Of a DNA stretch of 51,127 nucleotides, positions 37,129-45,739 are shown in pieces. Source of the stretch: Acidimicrobiaceae bacterium (GTDB lineage: Bacteria; Actinomycetota; Acidimicrobiia; Acidimicrobiales; RAAP-2); the NCBI GenBank assembly GCA_003169675.1, contig PNAT01000085.1, positions 1,038-52,164 of the forward strand, written 5' to 3'. The notes under the pieces are model-generated. The model was not told the DNA's origin. It did no database searches and saw nothing but the letters and a program-made list of their open reading frames with translations. The position numbers were made by a program, and so were the translations under genes. Within the stretch, counting starts at the first letter, position 1, and each line of letters starts with the position of its first letter.

Positions 37129-38970
37129 TCAGGGGTCGAACGGAGCGTCCGGATTTGCCGCAGCCTCTTTTCGGTGGGCCAACCCCGTGGCCAGGGATCC
37201 GAGTGCGATCATTGCCGCCGCCGCCGTGAGTGTGTCCTCCACGTCGGCACCGCTGTTGGCCAGGGCTCCACTCTGGCTGCTGGCGCCGGTCGCTGCCGCT
37301 CCGGCGAGCGCCCCACTGGTCGAGCTTGTGCCTTGATTGGCGGCGGCCAGCGTGGTTGAGGTCGAGGTCCGGGCGGCGGCCGCGCAGACAATCCCGCTCG
37401 GCTGCCGCCGCGTGCCCGATTCCTGGTGCTGTACGGAATTGGGGGGGATGGGGTAGGGAATTTTGCTGGTGCCGAGTGAGCCAAACAGCCCGTTGTCGAG
37501 GCCTTGTTGTACTACCAGAGTGTCGGCCAGTGTCGTCGCCGGCAGCGCTGGAACGGTCGGCTGGGGAGGTCGGGCAAAGTCGAAGGCGCCCGTGAGATCG
37601 CCCACGACCTGGCGGCGCCAGGCCGAGAGGTTCGGGGTCGGCACACCGAATCGGCTCTCAAGCAGTCGGAGCTGCGACGTGTGGTCAGAGAGACCCGAGT
37701 ACACCAGCCCACCCCGGCTGTAGGGCGAGATCATCAGGCACGGCACCCGGAAGCCGAGGCCGATCGGCCCGGCGATCCCGGCGGCATCTGGTATCGGCCC
37801 CAAGGGGGCAGTGATGTACTCCCCGGGCGTGCCAGCCGGGGGTGTCGGGGGCTCGACGTGGTCGAAGAACCCGCCGTTCTCGTCGTAGCTGAGGATCAGT
37901 GCCGTCTTCTCCCACACCGCGGGGTTGGAGATCAAAGTCTGGAGGATGTCCGCAATTGCAACGGAACCCCAATCCGGTGGGGCCGCCGGGTGTTCGCTCT
38001 CCAAGAACTGCGTGATCACCCATGACACCTGAGGCAACTGGCCGCTCGCCACGTCAAGGGCGAATGTCCCGGGATAGGTCGGCACGAACGCATTTTGCGC
38101 CAGGGTTGTAGCCGGGTTGGTATACGCCTTGAAATAGCGCAGAACATTGTCGATCAGAAGAGGCGTCGAGGCTCCATAAAGGGTGTCCGGACTCTGGTAC
38201 ACCTTCCAACTGATCCCGGCCTGCTCGAGAACCTCGGGCATAGTGGTCCAACCAAACTTTCCGTAGTACTGAACGTCAGCCACCGGCGCCAACGTCTCGA
38301 GCAGCGGGCCACCAGCAGCGCCCGCAGGATCAATGGTGCCCGACATCCAGTAGAGCCGGTTCGGGTATGTGGGTCCGATTACCGAGCAGTGATAGGCGTC
38401 GCACACGGTGAAGGCGTCTGCCAGCGCGTAGTAGAACGGCAAAGACAATCGGTTGTAGTGGCTCATGACGATGGGACCGTTGGCCGGTCCTTCACTGGCC
38501 ACGTGGACACGGACGAAGGAGTCCATTGCCCCTCCGTTCCAGCATTGGTGCTGGGGACCCCAGTTGTGGGTCGGGTCGTTGAGCCACTGCCCGTCGTGAT
38601 TTGAATCCTGAGCTAACTCGAAGGGGAGTGTGTATCCCGTGGGGGTGGCGGTCTGGGTGGCAGGGTCGTAACCAAACTGATTCCACACCGGGTAGTTCTG
38701 GCCGCCGACCTGTTGGGAGATGACGGTCGGATCGTCGAACCCCCTGACCCCTGACAGCGTCCCGAAGTAGTGGTCGAAGCTGCGGTTCTCCTGCATGACA
38801 AAAACAAAGTGCTCAATGTCGGACAGACTCCCGCACCCGGCCGGGTCGGCCGCGGCGTAGGCACTGTCCACCAGCCACGACAGTGAAGACGCCATACTCG
38901 CCGCCCCCACCCCTGCGGCGGCCCCACCGAGGAACTGCCGGCGGCTCAGCCGCCTTGGTCTTGCTGCCAT
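37129..38970 (-). CDS. Tat-exported phosphoesterase (phospholipase C/acid phosphatase type)
   Basis: 613 residues from 38970 with a twin-arginine signal (RRLSRRQFLGGAAAG). The phosphoesterase domain shows QENRSFDHYFGTLSGVRGF, SYDENGGFFDHVEPP and VPCLMISPYSRGG, the metal and active-site segments of the phospholipase C/AcpA family. A Ser/Thr/Ala-rich linker leads to LANSG, a hydrophobic stretch (AAAMIALGSLATGLA) and charged residues, resembling a cell-wall sorting signal. It probably releases phosphate or head groups outside the cell. It is divergent from the second phosphoesterase gene. Confidence 0.88.
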   Translation of the reverse strand: MAARPRRLSRRQFLGGAAAGVGAASMASSLSWLVDSAYAAADPAGCGSLSDIEHFVFVMQENRSFDHYFGTLSGVRGFDDPTVISQQVGGQNYPVWNQFGYDPATQTATPTGYTLPFELAQDSNHDGQWLNDPTHNWGPQHQCWNGGAMDSFVRVHVASEGPANGPIVMSHYNRLSLPFYYALADAFTVCDAYHCSVIGPTYPNRLYWMSGTIDPAGAAGGPLLETLAPVADVQYYGKFGWTTMPEVLEQAGISWKVYQSPDTLYGASTPLLIDNVLRYFKAYTNPATTLAQNAFVPTYPGTFALDVASGQLPQVSWVITQFLESEHPAAPPDWGSVAIADILQTLISNPAVWEKTALILSYDENGGFFDHVEPPTPPAGTPGEYITAPLGPIPDAAGIAGPIGLGFRVPCLMISPYSRGGLVYSGLSDHTSQLRLLESRFGVPTPNLSAWRRQVVGDLTGAFDFARPPQPTVPALPATTLADTLVVQQGLDNGLFGSLGTSKIPYPIPPNSVQHQESGTRRQPSGIVCAAAARTSTSTTLAAANQGTSSTSGALAGAAATGASSQSGALANSGADVEDTLTAAAAMIALGSLATGLAHRKEAAANPDAPFDP

Positions 38971-39506
38971 GTTCCGGTGCCCCCTTGGACCCATGAGTAG
39001 GTGCCAATTTTCCGAAGTACCACCATCGTACGGCGCTTCTCAAGTTCGCGCTGTGGTCACTGGGGCAATGGAGATTGGCACCGGAGAGCCACCCGAATGG
39101 ATGAGGAAATCAGGGGGCGGACCTGCGCAAGCTTCCGAGAACCATCCATTGCTGACGTGTTCGTCTGCTTCGTGATTCGGCGCCAAGCCCTTTGCGGGAT
39201 CCCCGCGGCGTCCCCGGTCTGGCGCTTTCATGGCATGCATCCTCAATGCACGAAGCCCCGGGCCAATCAACGCGCAAGACAGGCCTCGCTCTGTCGTTAC
39301 CGGACCATGGGGATGGGATCTCCAGTCGGGGCTTGACACTCATGCATCGGTTATCACGAAGTCCCTGTGACCGACATCAAGGCGGTTGGCAGACTCTTCG
39401 TCGGATTAGACGAGAGGGCTTGCCGGGGGGTGAGGGATCAACTCGCCTGGTTTGGTTTGTTCGTTTGTCGTCGCGCCTGCGGCACTGAGGAATAGAGGGA
39501 CAAGGC
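38971..39506. other. Long divergent intergenic region with a possible structured leader
   Basis: 536 bp without a credible gene. On the plus strand AAGCCCCG (39253-39260) can pair with CGGGGCTT (39327-39334), enclosing a GACAG/CTGTC hairpin. This is upstream of the 1102-residue gene and could be a leader structure. No known riboswitch motif was recognised. Confidence 0.4.
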
Positions 39507-42500
39507 ATGTTGCACCGAGTCGGATTCGGACGCTGGATACGAGAGACTGGCCGTCGAGTCGCCAACGGCGCCGGCCGGAGGGCGCAGGCAGCCCCTTTGG
39601 GTGTGTCGTATCCGCCAGCAGCGAGACCGACTTCGCGCTCGCTCTTTCTTGTCGTGTCGATGACCGTAGGTCTTGTGGCCGTGCCCCTTAGCTTGGTTGC
39701 CGGCCGGGCGATCACAGCATCTGCCGCCACGACCACCCCCAGTGCGACTTCGCCCGCGTCGGCGGCATCTGCAGGCTGCTCGGTTCTGTCCGGAGTAACC
39801 GGCTCACCACCGAACGCCGTGGGCGGATCGAATCGCATGCCCAACGGATGGGCCCTGTGCCCGGCGGGCACGCAAGTAAACACTGAGCGAGCCACCACCG
39901 GAGTGGCGGTCACCCCTGATGGCCAAGGTGTCTATGCCGTCACGAGCGGCATCTTCGACGAAGCCGTCGAGAGCATCAACGCCAACACCCTGGTTGCCAG
40001 CCCGACGCTCGTAAGCGCTGGTTATCAAGGAGTGGCCGCCGACAACAGCGGTCACGTGTGGGCATCGAGCGGACCAGGGAACGAAGTCTTCGAATACTTG
40101 GCAGCCTCACCCGGTGCTCCCCTTGTGGATGCTCGCCAGGCAGGCCCCGCACCTCAGGAACCAAACAGAGGCATACCTGTGACCGGTTATCCCGGGACGA
40201 TCCTTCCGGCGGGAGGTCCCGCAAGTCCCAACTATTCGCGATTGTTCGTGGCGGGCACCCTGAGCGTGCCCCAATCCGTTGTCAGCTCTGCTCATGGTGG
40301 TAGTTGCCCGGCAAGTGACAATCCGTCTGGCGATACCGACCCCATTTGCGCCGTGGTCAACGTCATCGACAACGCAGCCGACCCCACGGCCACACCTACT
40401 GTGCACGCCATCCCTGTCGGGCGTGACGCCTACGGGCTCGCTTTCCTGCCGTCCCAGGCAAGTTCCACGAGTGGCACGTTGTACGTCTCCAACTGGGCCG
40501 ACCAGACCAATCCCTTCCGCACCGGCGCAACTTCGTTGCAGCATGCCACGGGCACCGTATCGATCGTCACCGTCAACCCCGATGGAAGCGGAAACGAGCG
40601 CCAGGCAGTAAATGTCGGCAAAGCGCCCGCCGGCATAGCGCTTTCGCCCGGTGGCAAACTCCTCGTAGTCGCCAACAGCAACGACGACACCCTCAGTGCC
40701 ATACCGATCAACCCAGTGAGCGGCGACCCCAACGGCGCCATCCAAACCGTCTCCGTAGGGCTCGGCGGACCGGTCGGCACCCAGCCCATGGCAGTGCGGT
40801 TCTCCGCCGACGGCCGTTACGTCTTTGTGGCTTTGGCAGGCCTCAACGCCATTGAGGTGCTGGCCGTCAATGGCAAGAGAATTGCTCCTATCAGCCAGTC
40901 GAACTTGTCTATCTCCTACCAAGGCACGAACCAGACCGTGACTTCACCGGCGACCTACATCCCCACAGGTTGGTGGCCCGACATGCTTGCCACTGGGCCC
41001 GAAGCCTCGCTCTCTTCTGTGACGGGGTATCGCCTGTATGTCTCCAATCTCAAGGGCAACGGTGCCGGGCCCAGCTACTACGGGCAGCTGCAGCCGACGG
41101 CCGGAACTGGAACTGAAGGAACCGTATCGGCCATCGACATCCCTTCTGAACCGACCGCCTTTGCCACTGCAATGTCGCAGTGGACAACCGACGTTGTCCA
41201 AGGTGACGAGCTGGCACCGGTGTTCTCGTCCGGGTTGGCATCGTCAGACCCGGCGCAGAACCCGTGCGTCGACCAAACAAGCCCGTCGCAACCGGCGGTT
41301 GCGGTGCCCAATGCCCTGCTCTGCCGGGCATCGCTGTACAACGCCGGCAAGGGTTCCGTGCCGGTCGGCGCTCAGGGTCAGACGCTGACTCCGCAAACGA
41401 CACACGTGGTCTTCATACTGGCGGAGAACAAGACCTTCGACTCCTATTTCGGTGACACCGGCGCCACCCTCAACAGCAACGCGGATCCCAGCTTCAACGA
41501 ATACCCGCTGCCGGTGACGACAAACCAGCACCACCTGGCCCAGGACTTCACGTTGTTCGACAACTTCTGGAACGAGGGCGCTGAGTCCTCAGTCGTGGGA
41601 CACAGTTGGTGGTCGGCCGGCGTCACAACGCCTGACCGCGAACTCTCGTGGGGCCAGGAATACGACCAGGGCCTGCGCGGCGGTCGAGGCGGTGGCGAGT
41701 ACGCCATCGGATCGAGCCCCAATCTTCAGGCGGCATCGCTTTCGGGTGTTCATGACAATGCTGTGGCAGCGCAGGAGAGCCTGATGGAGAACCCGTACTT
41801 GACTCTTGCCGACAACGCTGCCTCATCTGGTCTCTCCACGCGGGTCTATGCCACCGACGTGAGCCCGGTGTCCGGTTCGGCCTCGCAGGCCAACCAGGTC
41901 TGCATGCCGGCATGGGGCGAGAACGGCAGCACGAAAAACTGCTCGACAGATGGCCCGGCACCGGTGAACCCGACACCGGGAAGCGACCTCGCCTTCCCCG
42001 ACAGCGACCGTGCCGACATCTTCCTGCATGGACAAACACCGGTATCGCACGCCTGGGACCTGACCCAGGGAGCACCGCCCAAGTCATTCGGTCAAAAGTT
42101 CCCGTCCACACCGCTGCCGCCGAGCTACACCCTCGACGGTTGGACCACCGACTACCACAACTGCATTAGCGGCGGTGGTAGCGACGCCACCTGCCAAGCG
42201 CATTCCATGCCCAACGACATCTACATGACATTGCCGGAGAACCACACCTACGACGTCTCCAATGTCTTCAACCCGCTCAACCCCACGCCACAGTCGATGG
42301 TGGCCGACAACGACTACGGAATCGGCAAGATCATCGCCGGGCTTTCACGCAGTCCGTTCTGGAAGAACACGATCGTCTTCCTCTCAGAGGACGACAACCA
42401 ATTCACCGGCGACCACGTGGACATCCACAGGACATTTCTGCTGAGCATGGGTGGGTTGGCCAACCAGCTTGGGCCGACAGGCCACGTCTCTGACGAGCTG

Positions 42501-42815
42501 GGTTCGTTCCCGTCGGCTTTGAAGACGGCCGAGGGCTTGCTGGGGCTATCCCCGCTGACTCTCTTCGACTGGCGGGCAGCTCCCTTGCAGGATGCCGTCG
42601 CCAGTGTCTATGGCACCAACGACACCATCTACAACGCTGTCGTGCCGGCCACACCCTTTTTAGGGGGGTATCCCCAGACATCACAACCAGGTGGGGTGGT
42701 GGCAGGAGCAGGCAACTCGGTGCCGCCACCTGCCGGGCCAGTATCTTCTCCCGCGCCCGTGCCGTCGCTGCCCGTGCCGGATCCCTCCACATTGGCGGGC
42801 ATCTTCGGCTATTGA
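39507..42815 (+). CDS. Large secreted YVTN beta-propeller/phosphoesterase protein
   Basis: 1102 residues; AGGGA lies 7 nt before the ATG. A polar 45-residue N-terminus precedes one membrane/signal segment (LFLVVSMTVGLVAVPLSLVAG). Residues about 120-500 are beta-propeller-like with YVTN-type repeats (GVAVTPDGQGVYAVTSG, GIALSPGGKLLVVANSNDDTL). Residues about 630-1050 are a phosphoesterase domain (VVFILAENKTFDSYFGD, FLSEDDNQFTGDHVDIHR). The C-terminus is a Pro-rich tail. It should act outside the cell on phosphate esters; the substrate is unknown. It shares its fold with the divergent Tat phosphoesterase. Confidence 0.88.
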   Translation: MLHRVGFGRWIRETGRRVANGAGRRAQAAPLGVSYPPAARPTSRSLFLVVSMTVGLVAVPLSLVAGRAITASAATTTPSATSPASAASAGCSVLSGVTGSPPNAVGGSNRMPNGWALCPAGTQVNTERATTGVAVTPDGQGVYAVTSGIFDEAVESINANTLVASPTLVSAGYQGVAADNSGHVWASSGPGNEVFEYLAASPGAPLVDARQAGPAPQEPNRGIPVTGYPGTILPAGGPASPNYSRLFVAGTLSVPQSVVSSAHGGSCPASDNPSGDTDPICAVVNVIDNAADPTATPTVHAIPVGRDAYGLAFLPSQASSTSGTLYVSNWADQTNPFRTGATSLQHATGTVSIVTVNPDGSGNERQAVNVGKAPAGIALSPGGKLLVVANSNDDTLSAIPINPVSGDPNGAIQTVSVGLGGPVGTQPMAVRFSADGRYVFVALAGLNAIEVLAVNGKRIAPISQSNLSISYQGTNQTVTSPATYIPTGWWPDMLATGPEASLSSVTGYRLYVSNLKGNGAGPSYYGQLQPTAGTGTEGTVSAIDIPSEPTAFATAMSQWTTDVVQGDELAPVFSSGLASSDPAQNPCVDQTSPSQPAVAVPNALLCRASLYNAGKGSVPVGAQGQTLTPQTTHVVFILAENKTFDSYFGDTGATLNSNADPSFNEYPLPVTTNQHHLAQDFTLFDNFWNEGAESSVVGHSWWSAGVTTPDRELSWGQEYDQGLRGGRGGGEYAIGSSPNLQAASLSGVHDNAVAAQESLMENPYLTLADNAASSGLSTRVYATDVSPVSGSASQANQVCMPAWGENGSTKNCSTDGPAPVNPTPGSDLAFPDSDRADIFLHGQTPVSHAWDLTQGAPPKSFGQKFPSTPLPPSYTLDGWTTDYHNCISGGGSDATCQAHSMPNDIYMTLPENHTYDVSNVFNPLNPTPQSMVADNDYGIGKIIAGLSRSPFWKNTIVFLSEDDNQFTGDHVDIHRTFLLSMGGLANQLGPTGHVSDELGSFPSALKTAEGLLGLSPLTLFDWRAAPLQDAVASVYGTNDTIYNAVVPATPFLGGYPQTSQPGGVVAGAGNSVPPPAGPVSSPAPVPSLPVPDPSTLAGIFGY

Positions 42816-42859
42816 ATGCCCGCTCCGTGTGGCGGCCCGGCTAATTAATCCCACCATGT

Positions 42860-43530
42860 AATTCGGAGGCCTCAGCGCTGGTGCCGCGTCTGGAGCATCG
42901 GTCACTTGGCGCCAGCGCACGTCCGGACTCTTCCTCACTGCCGCGGGATCCGCGCGAACCTCCGGCGCGATGTACTCGCCTCCCAGCTCGCCGCGAAAGA
43001 GTTCGGTAAAGCCGAAACCCGCATCTGGTAACCGTGCATCGTCGAAGTCAGTAAGGACGACACGTCCGTCTCTCAGGACGTGGGCGCAGCGCGGGTTCAG
43101 GTTCCGATGGATTAGGCCGGCGCGGTGAACCGAGGCCAGCGCCCGGGACAGGGCGAGCAAGAGTGCCGCCGCGTCTTCGGGATCGAGGTGACGAACAACG
43201 AGGCCGTCGCGTTCGGCTCGCCGGAGTGTGTCGGTCTTGACCAGCGTTCGTCTTTGGTGACCCGATAGCGCGTACTAAGTCGGCTCGATATCCATTATGG
43301 CGAGCCAGCCACACGCCATTCAGCACGATCCCGAGGTCACCGATACGGACACCGACGTTGCGGTGCGGGCGTTCTCCACCAGGAGGAGCTCACTTCCGGG
43401 CTTGGAGATGACTCTCGCCCCGAAAGCCCGGGCACAGTACCCGTTCGGGTAGGCCTCAAGTCGATCGATGACAAGTGTCTTGGCAGAAGGTGCCGGACGG
43501 TGACTGAAATGGTGCTGCATCGAGATTATC
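42860..43530 (-). pseudogene. Decayed serine/threonine-kinase-like gene
   Basis: Kinase-like sequence is spread over three frames. One frame gives LVKTDTLRRAERDGLVVRHL, then HRAGLIHRNLNPRCAHVL (a catalytic-loop-like HRNLNP), VVLTDFDDARLPD (DFG position) and GELGGEYIAPEV (APE-like). Neighbouring frames give SKPGSELLLVENAR, then VGVRIGDLGIVLNGVWLAR. At least two frameshifts join them and the C-lobe ends abruptly after AVRKSPDV. HRD and DFG are degenerate, so the intact ancestor may itself have been an atypical kinase. The 43531-43806 stretch holds nothing further I can support. Confidence 0.6.
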
Positions 43531-43806
43531 CACCGAAGCCGTGTCGCAGGCCGGAGGTGCGTCCCCTAGCTTCCACATGTGGATGGCGGCCGAGACAGAA
43601 GGCGGTTCCATCAATTCTCGGACCCTCGTGAAAAGGTTGCTTGATCGGATCACCCCTGCCGGGAAATCAAGTGAACGAATGATTTCGGTTGGTGCTCTCC
43701 GGTGAGTACCTGGCGGAATGCCAACAAGAGCACTTTAGCCAACGCAGCTGTTCGAGTTCTGAGAGAGATCCCCCGCTCAATGTCTCAGGCTCAGTACGGT
43801 AGCTAG

Positions 43807-44496
43807 ATGGCTGATGTGCCGCCACGCAATCGTGATGACCATGTCGCTTGGGGCATCAAATCAACCAGGGAACCTCGTTGGCCGGCTCAATTGGCAGTGC
43901 TGGTGGCCATCGCACTTCAACTCCTCCTCCCTGACAGTGTTATCCGGGGCCTTGGAAACCGCGCCCTGATTCCAGCATTAGAGGGAGCACTGCTATTGGT
44001 GCTCCTCATCGTCAATCCCGGTCATGTCTCCCGGCAAGAATCACGGTTTCGCGTCTTGGGTTTGGCACTGATAGCGCTCATCACCATCGCCAATTTTGTA
44101 TCACTCACCGAGCTCATCCATGCGTTGCTGTACGGAAGCAAGGCAGGAGGACGCCCCCTTGTCTACGCATCGGTGCCAATTTGGCTCACAAATGTCATCG
44201 TGTTCGGCCTCTGGTATTGGGAGCTCGACCGTGGCGGCCCCGCCATTCGCCACCAGCCCGAACACCGCCGCCCTGACTTCCTCTTCCCGCAAATGTCGAC
44301 ACCAGGATCATCACCTGGATGGGTACCGAACTTCCTTGACTATTTCTATACGTCCTTTACGAACGCGACCGCATTCAGCCCAACAGACACAATGCCGCTC
44401 ACCCCCTGGGCGAAGGTATTGATGATGCTGCAATCCCTCGCCTCGCTGGTGACCGTCGCCGTGGTCGTCTCACGCGCCGTAAATATTCTGAATTGA
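43807..44496 (+). CDS. Multi-pass membrane protein with ion-channel-like C-terminus
   Basis: 229 residues with about five hydrophobic segments. The C-terminal unit (YFYTSFTNATAFSPTDTMPL, then a helix LMMLQSLASLVTVAVVV ending SRAVNIL) has the pore-loop/inner-helix layout of two-TM potassium channels, but the selectivity filter TVGYGD is not present; FSPTDTMPL occupies its place. A TACGGT -10-like hexamer six bases before the ATG would allow a leaderless transcript. Function unknown. Confidence 0.75.
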   Translation: MADVPPRNRDDHVAWGIKSTREPRWPAQLAVLVAIALQLLLPDSVIRGLGNRALIPALEGALLLVLLIVNPGHVSRQESRFRVLGLALIALITIANFVSLTELIHALLYGSKAGGRPLVYASVPIWLTNVIVFGLWYWELDRGGPAIRHQPEHRRPDFLFPQMSTPGSSPGWVPNFLDYFYTSFTNATAFSPTDTMPLTPWAKVLMMLQSLASLVTVAVVVSRAVNILN

Positions 44497-45470
44497 GAAT
44501 GATCACTCAAGAAGCAGCCACCAATTCGACTCGGAGGGCATCGGCTTCCGCCGTCAATCCCGAAACGCTGACGAGGCCATTTGGGGAATCCCCCAGGTTG
44601 GAGTGACCAGGCATCCGCGGACTCATTGACGCTCGCATCAAAGCCCGGCCAGCCCAGAGGATCATCAATAGCGAGGACTGTTGTGCGCACCATGAAAAGG
44701 TCGATGCCACCGGCTAATCCACGCTGCGCTCTCACAGCCGCAAGCACCACATTGGAGTGGGGAGAACCTGAGGAGGCGGCCTGGTCGTTTTGCTGTTGGC
44801 CGGATGAAACGTCCGGGTGCGCTATGACGAGAGGCCGCTGATCCGCCGACTCACTGTCAATCGGATCCCGCCAACCTTGCCGAGGTCGTGGAGATAACTG
44901 CAGTGGTAAGCGGAACTCACCCCGGATTTAGCCACCACAGATCGTCACACACTTCCTCGCCCTTGCCGACTATCTCTGGCCTCGGTTGTTCGCCTTGCGA
45001 CCACTCATGTCCCGGGCTCATTGCGGTGGTGAAAAGCCGGCTATTTGTGATGAAGCAGCCTTGTCGTGGTCTCACTCATGTCGTCGCCAGGTCTGTTGTT
45101 GGCACACTTCACCAACCTCCGGAGATCACCCCCCAGTGGAATCGATATCCCCGTTCCGCTGCGTTCGAAAGTTTGGGCTTCAATTCCGAGAGTGACGAAA
45201 ACTTGTCGTTGTGTGTCTGTTCGGCGTCTGCGACCAATCCGAGCAGCGAAACGACGGCATGCCAGTCGAGGTTATGCCTGACCTGACTAGCGAAAAGCGC
45301 GATTCCGATTCACTGTGTTATCCGGAAGACTTCACTGGCGCAGACTTCAATGACACCGGCAGTCCTCTCGTGTGCCGATCGCCAGTGAGCCGAAGGACGC
45401 ATGAGGTGACCGAGATTCCGGCTGGGGGCCCCAGCAGTCTGTGGAAAATGTCGATGCTTGTCCGCTGAGA
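44497..45470. other. Region without a supportable gene
   Basis: About 970 bp. Track ORFs here have no recognisable domain and atypical composition. A minus-strand fragment ending in GLTAEADALRVELVAAS at 44507 may be the tail of a dead gene. Lower GC than the neighbouring operons suggests decayed or acquired DNA. Confidence 0.5.
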
Positions 45471-45650
45471 TCAGCTTCCCTTGACGGCATCCTTGACGTG
45501 TTCGACCGCGTCCTTCAACCCGGCCTTGGTCTGGTCAACCGTGCCCTCTTGTTCCATGTCTTTGTTGCCAACAATGGCTCCGATCTCCACTTTTCCCTTG
45601 CCCTTGAGGTCCTGAAGCTTGTTCCGCAACTTGTCTATAATGGCAACCAC
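45471..45650 (-). CDS. CsbD-family general stress protein (short ORF absent from the track)
   Basis: A 59-residue frame from a GTG at 45650 to TGA at 45471. The sequence has the CsbD pattern: DKLRNKLQDLKGKGKVEIG, then GNKDMEQEGTVDQTKAGLKD and a Lys/Ala amphipathic end. The family is small, soluble, helical and stress-induced; its biochemical role is unknown. No strong ribosome-binding site precedes the GTG. It lies 90 nt downstream of the glycosyltransferase gene on the same strand and could be cotranscribed. Confidence 0.8.
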   Translation of the reverse strand: MVAIIDKLRNKLQDLKGKGKVEIGAIVGNKDMEQEGTVDQTKAGLKDAVEHVKDAVKGS

Positions 45651-45739
45651 ACTGGGGGCAAGTCAGGACCAGTTCTTCGAGTCTCGATGGGGCTTTTGGT
45701 GCCCACCGTTCGGCCGCGCGTCAACACTGGAGTCACGGC

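Noticed and set aside
44888-45286. 132-codon plus-strand ORF
   Set aside because: Ser/Cys/Pro-rich composition, no domain, no ribosome-binding site, no neighbour logic.
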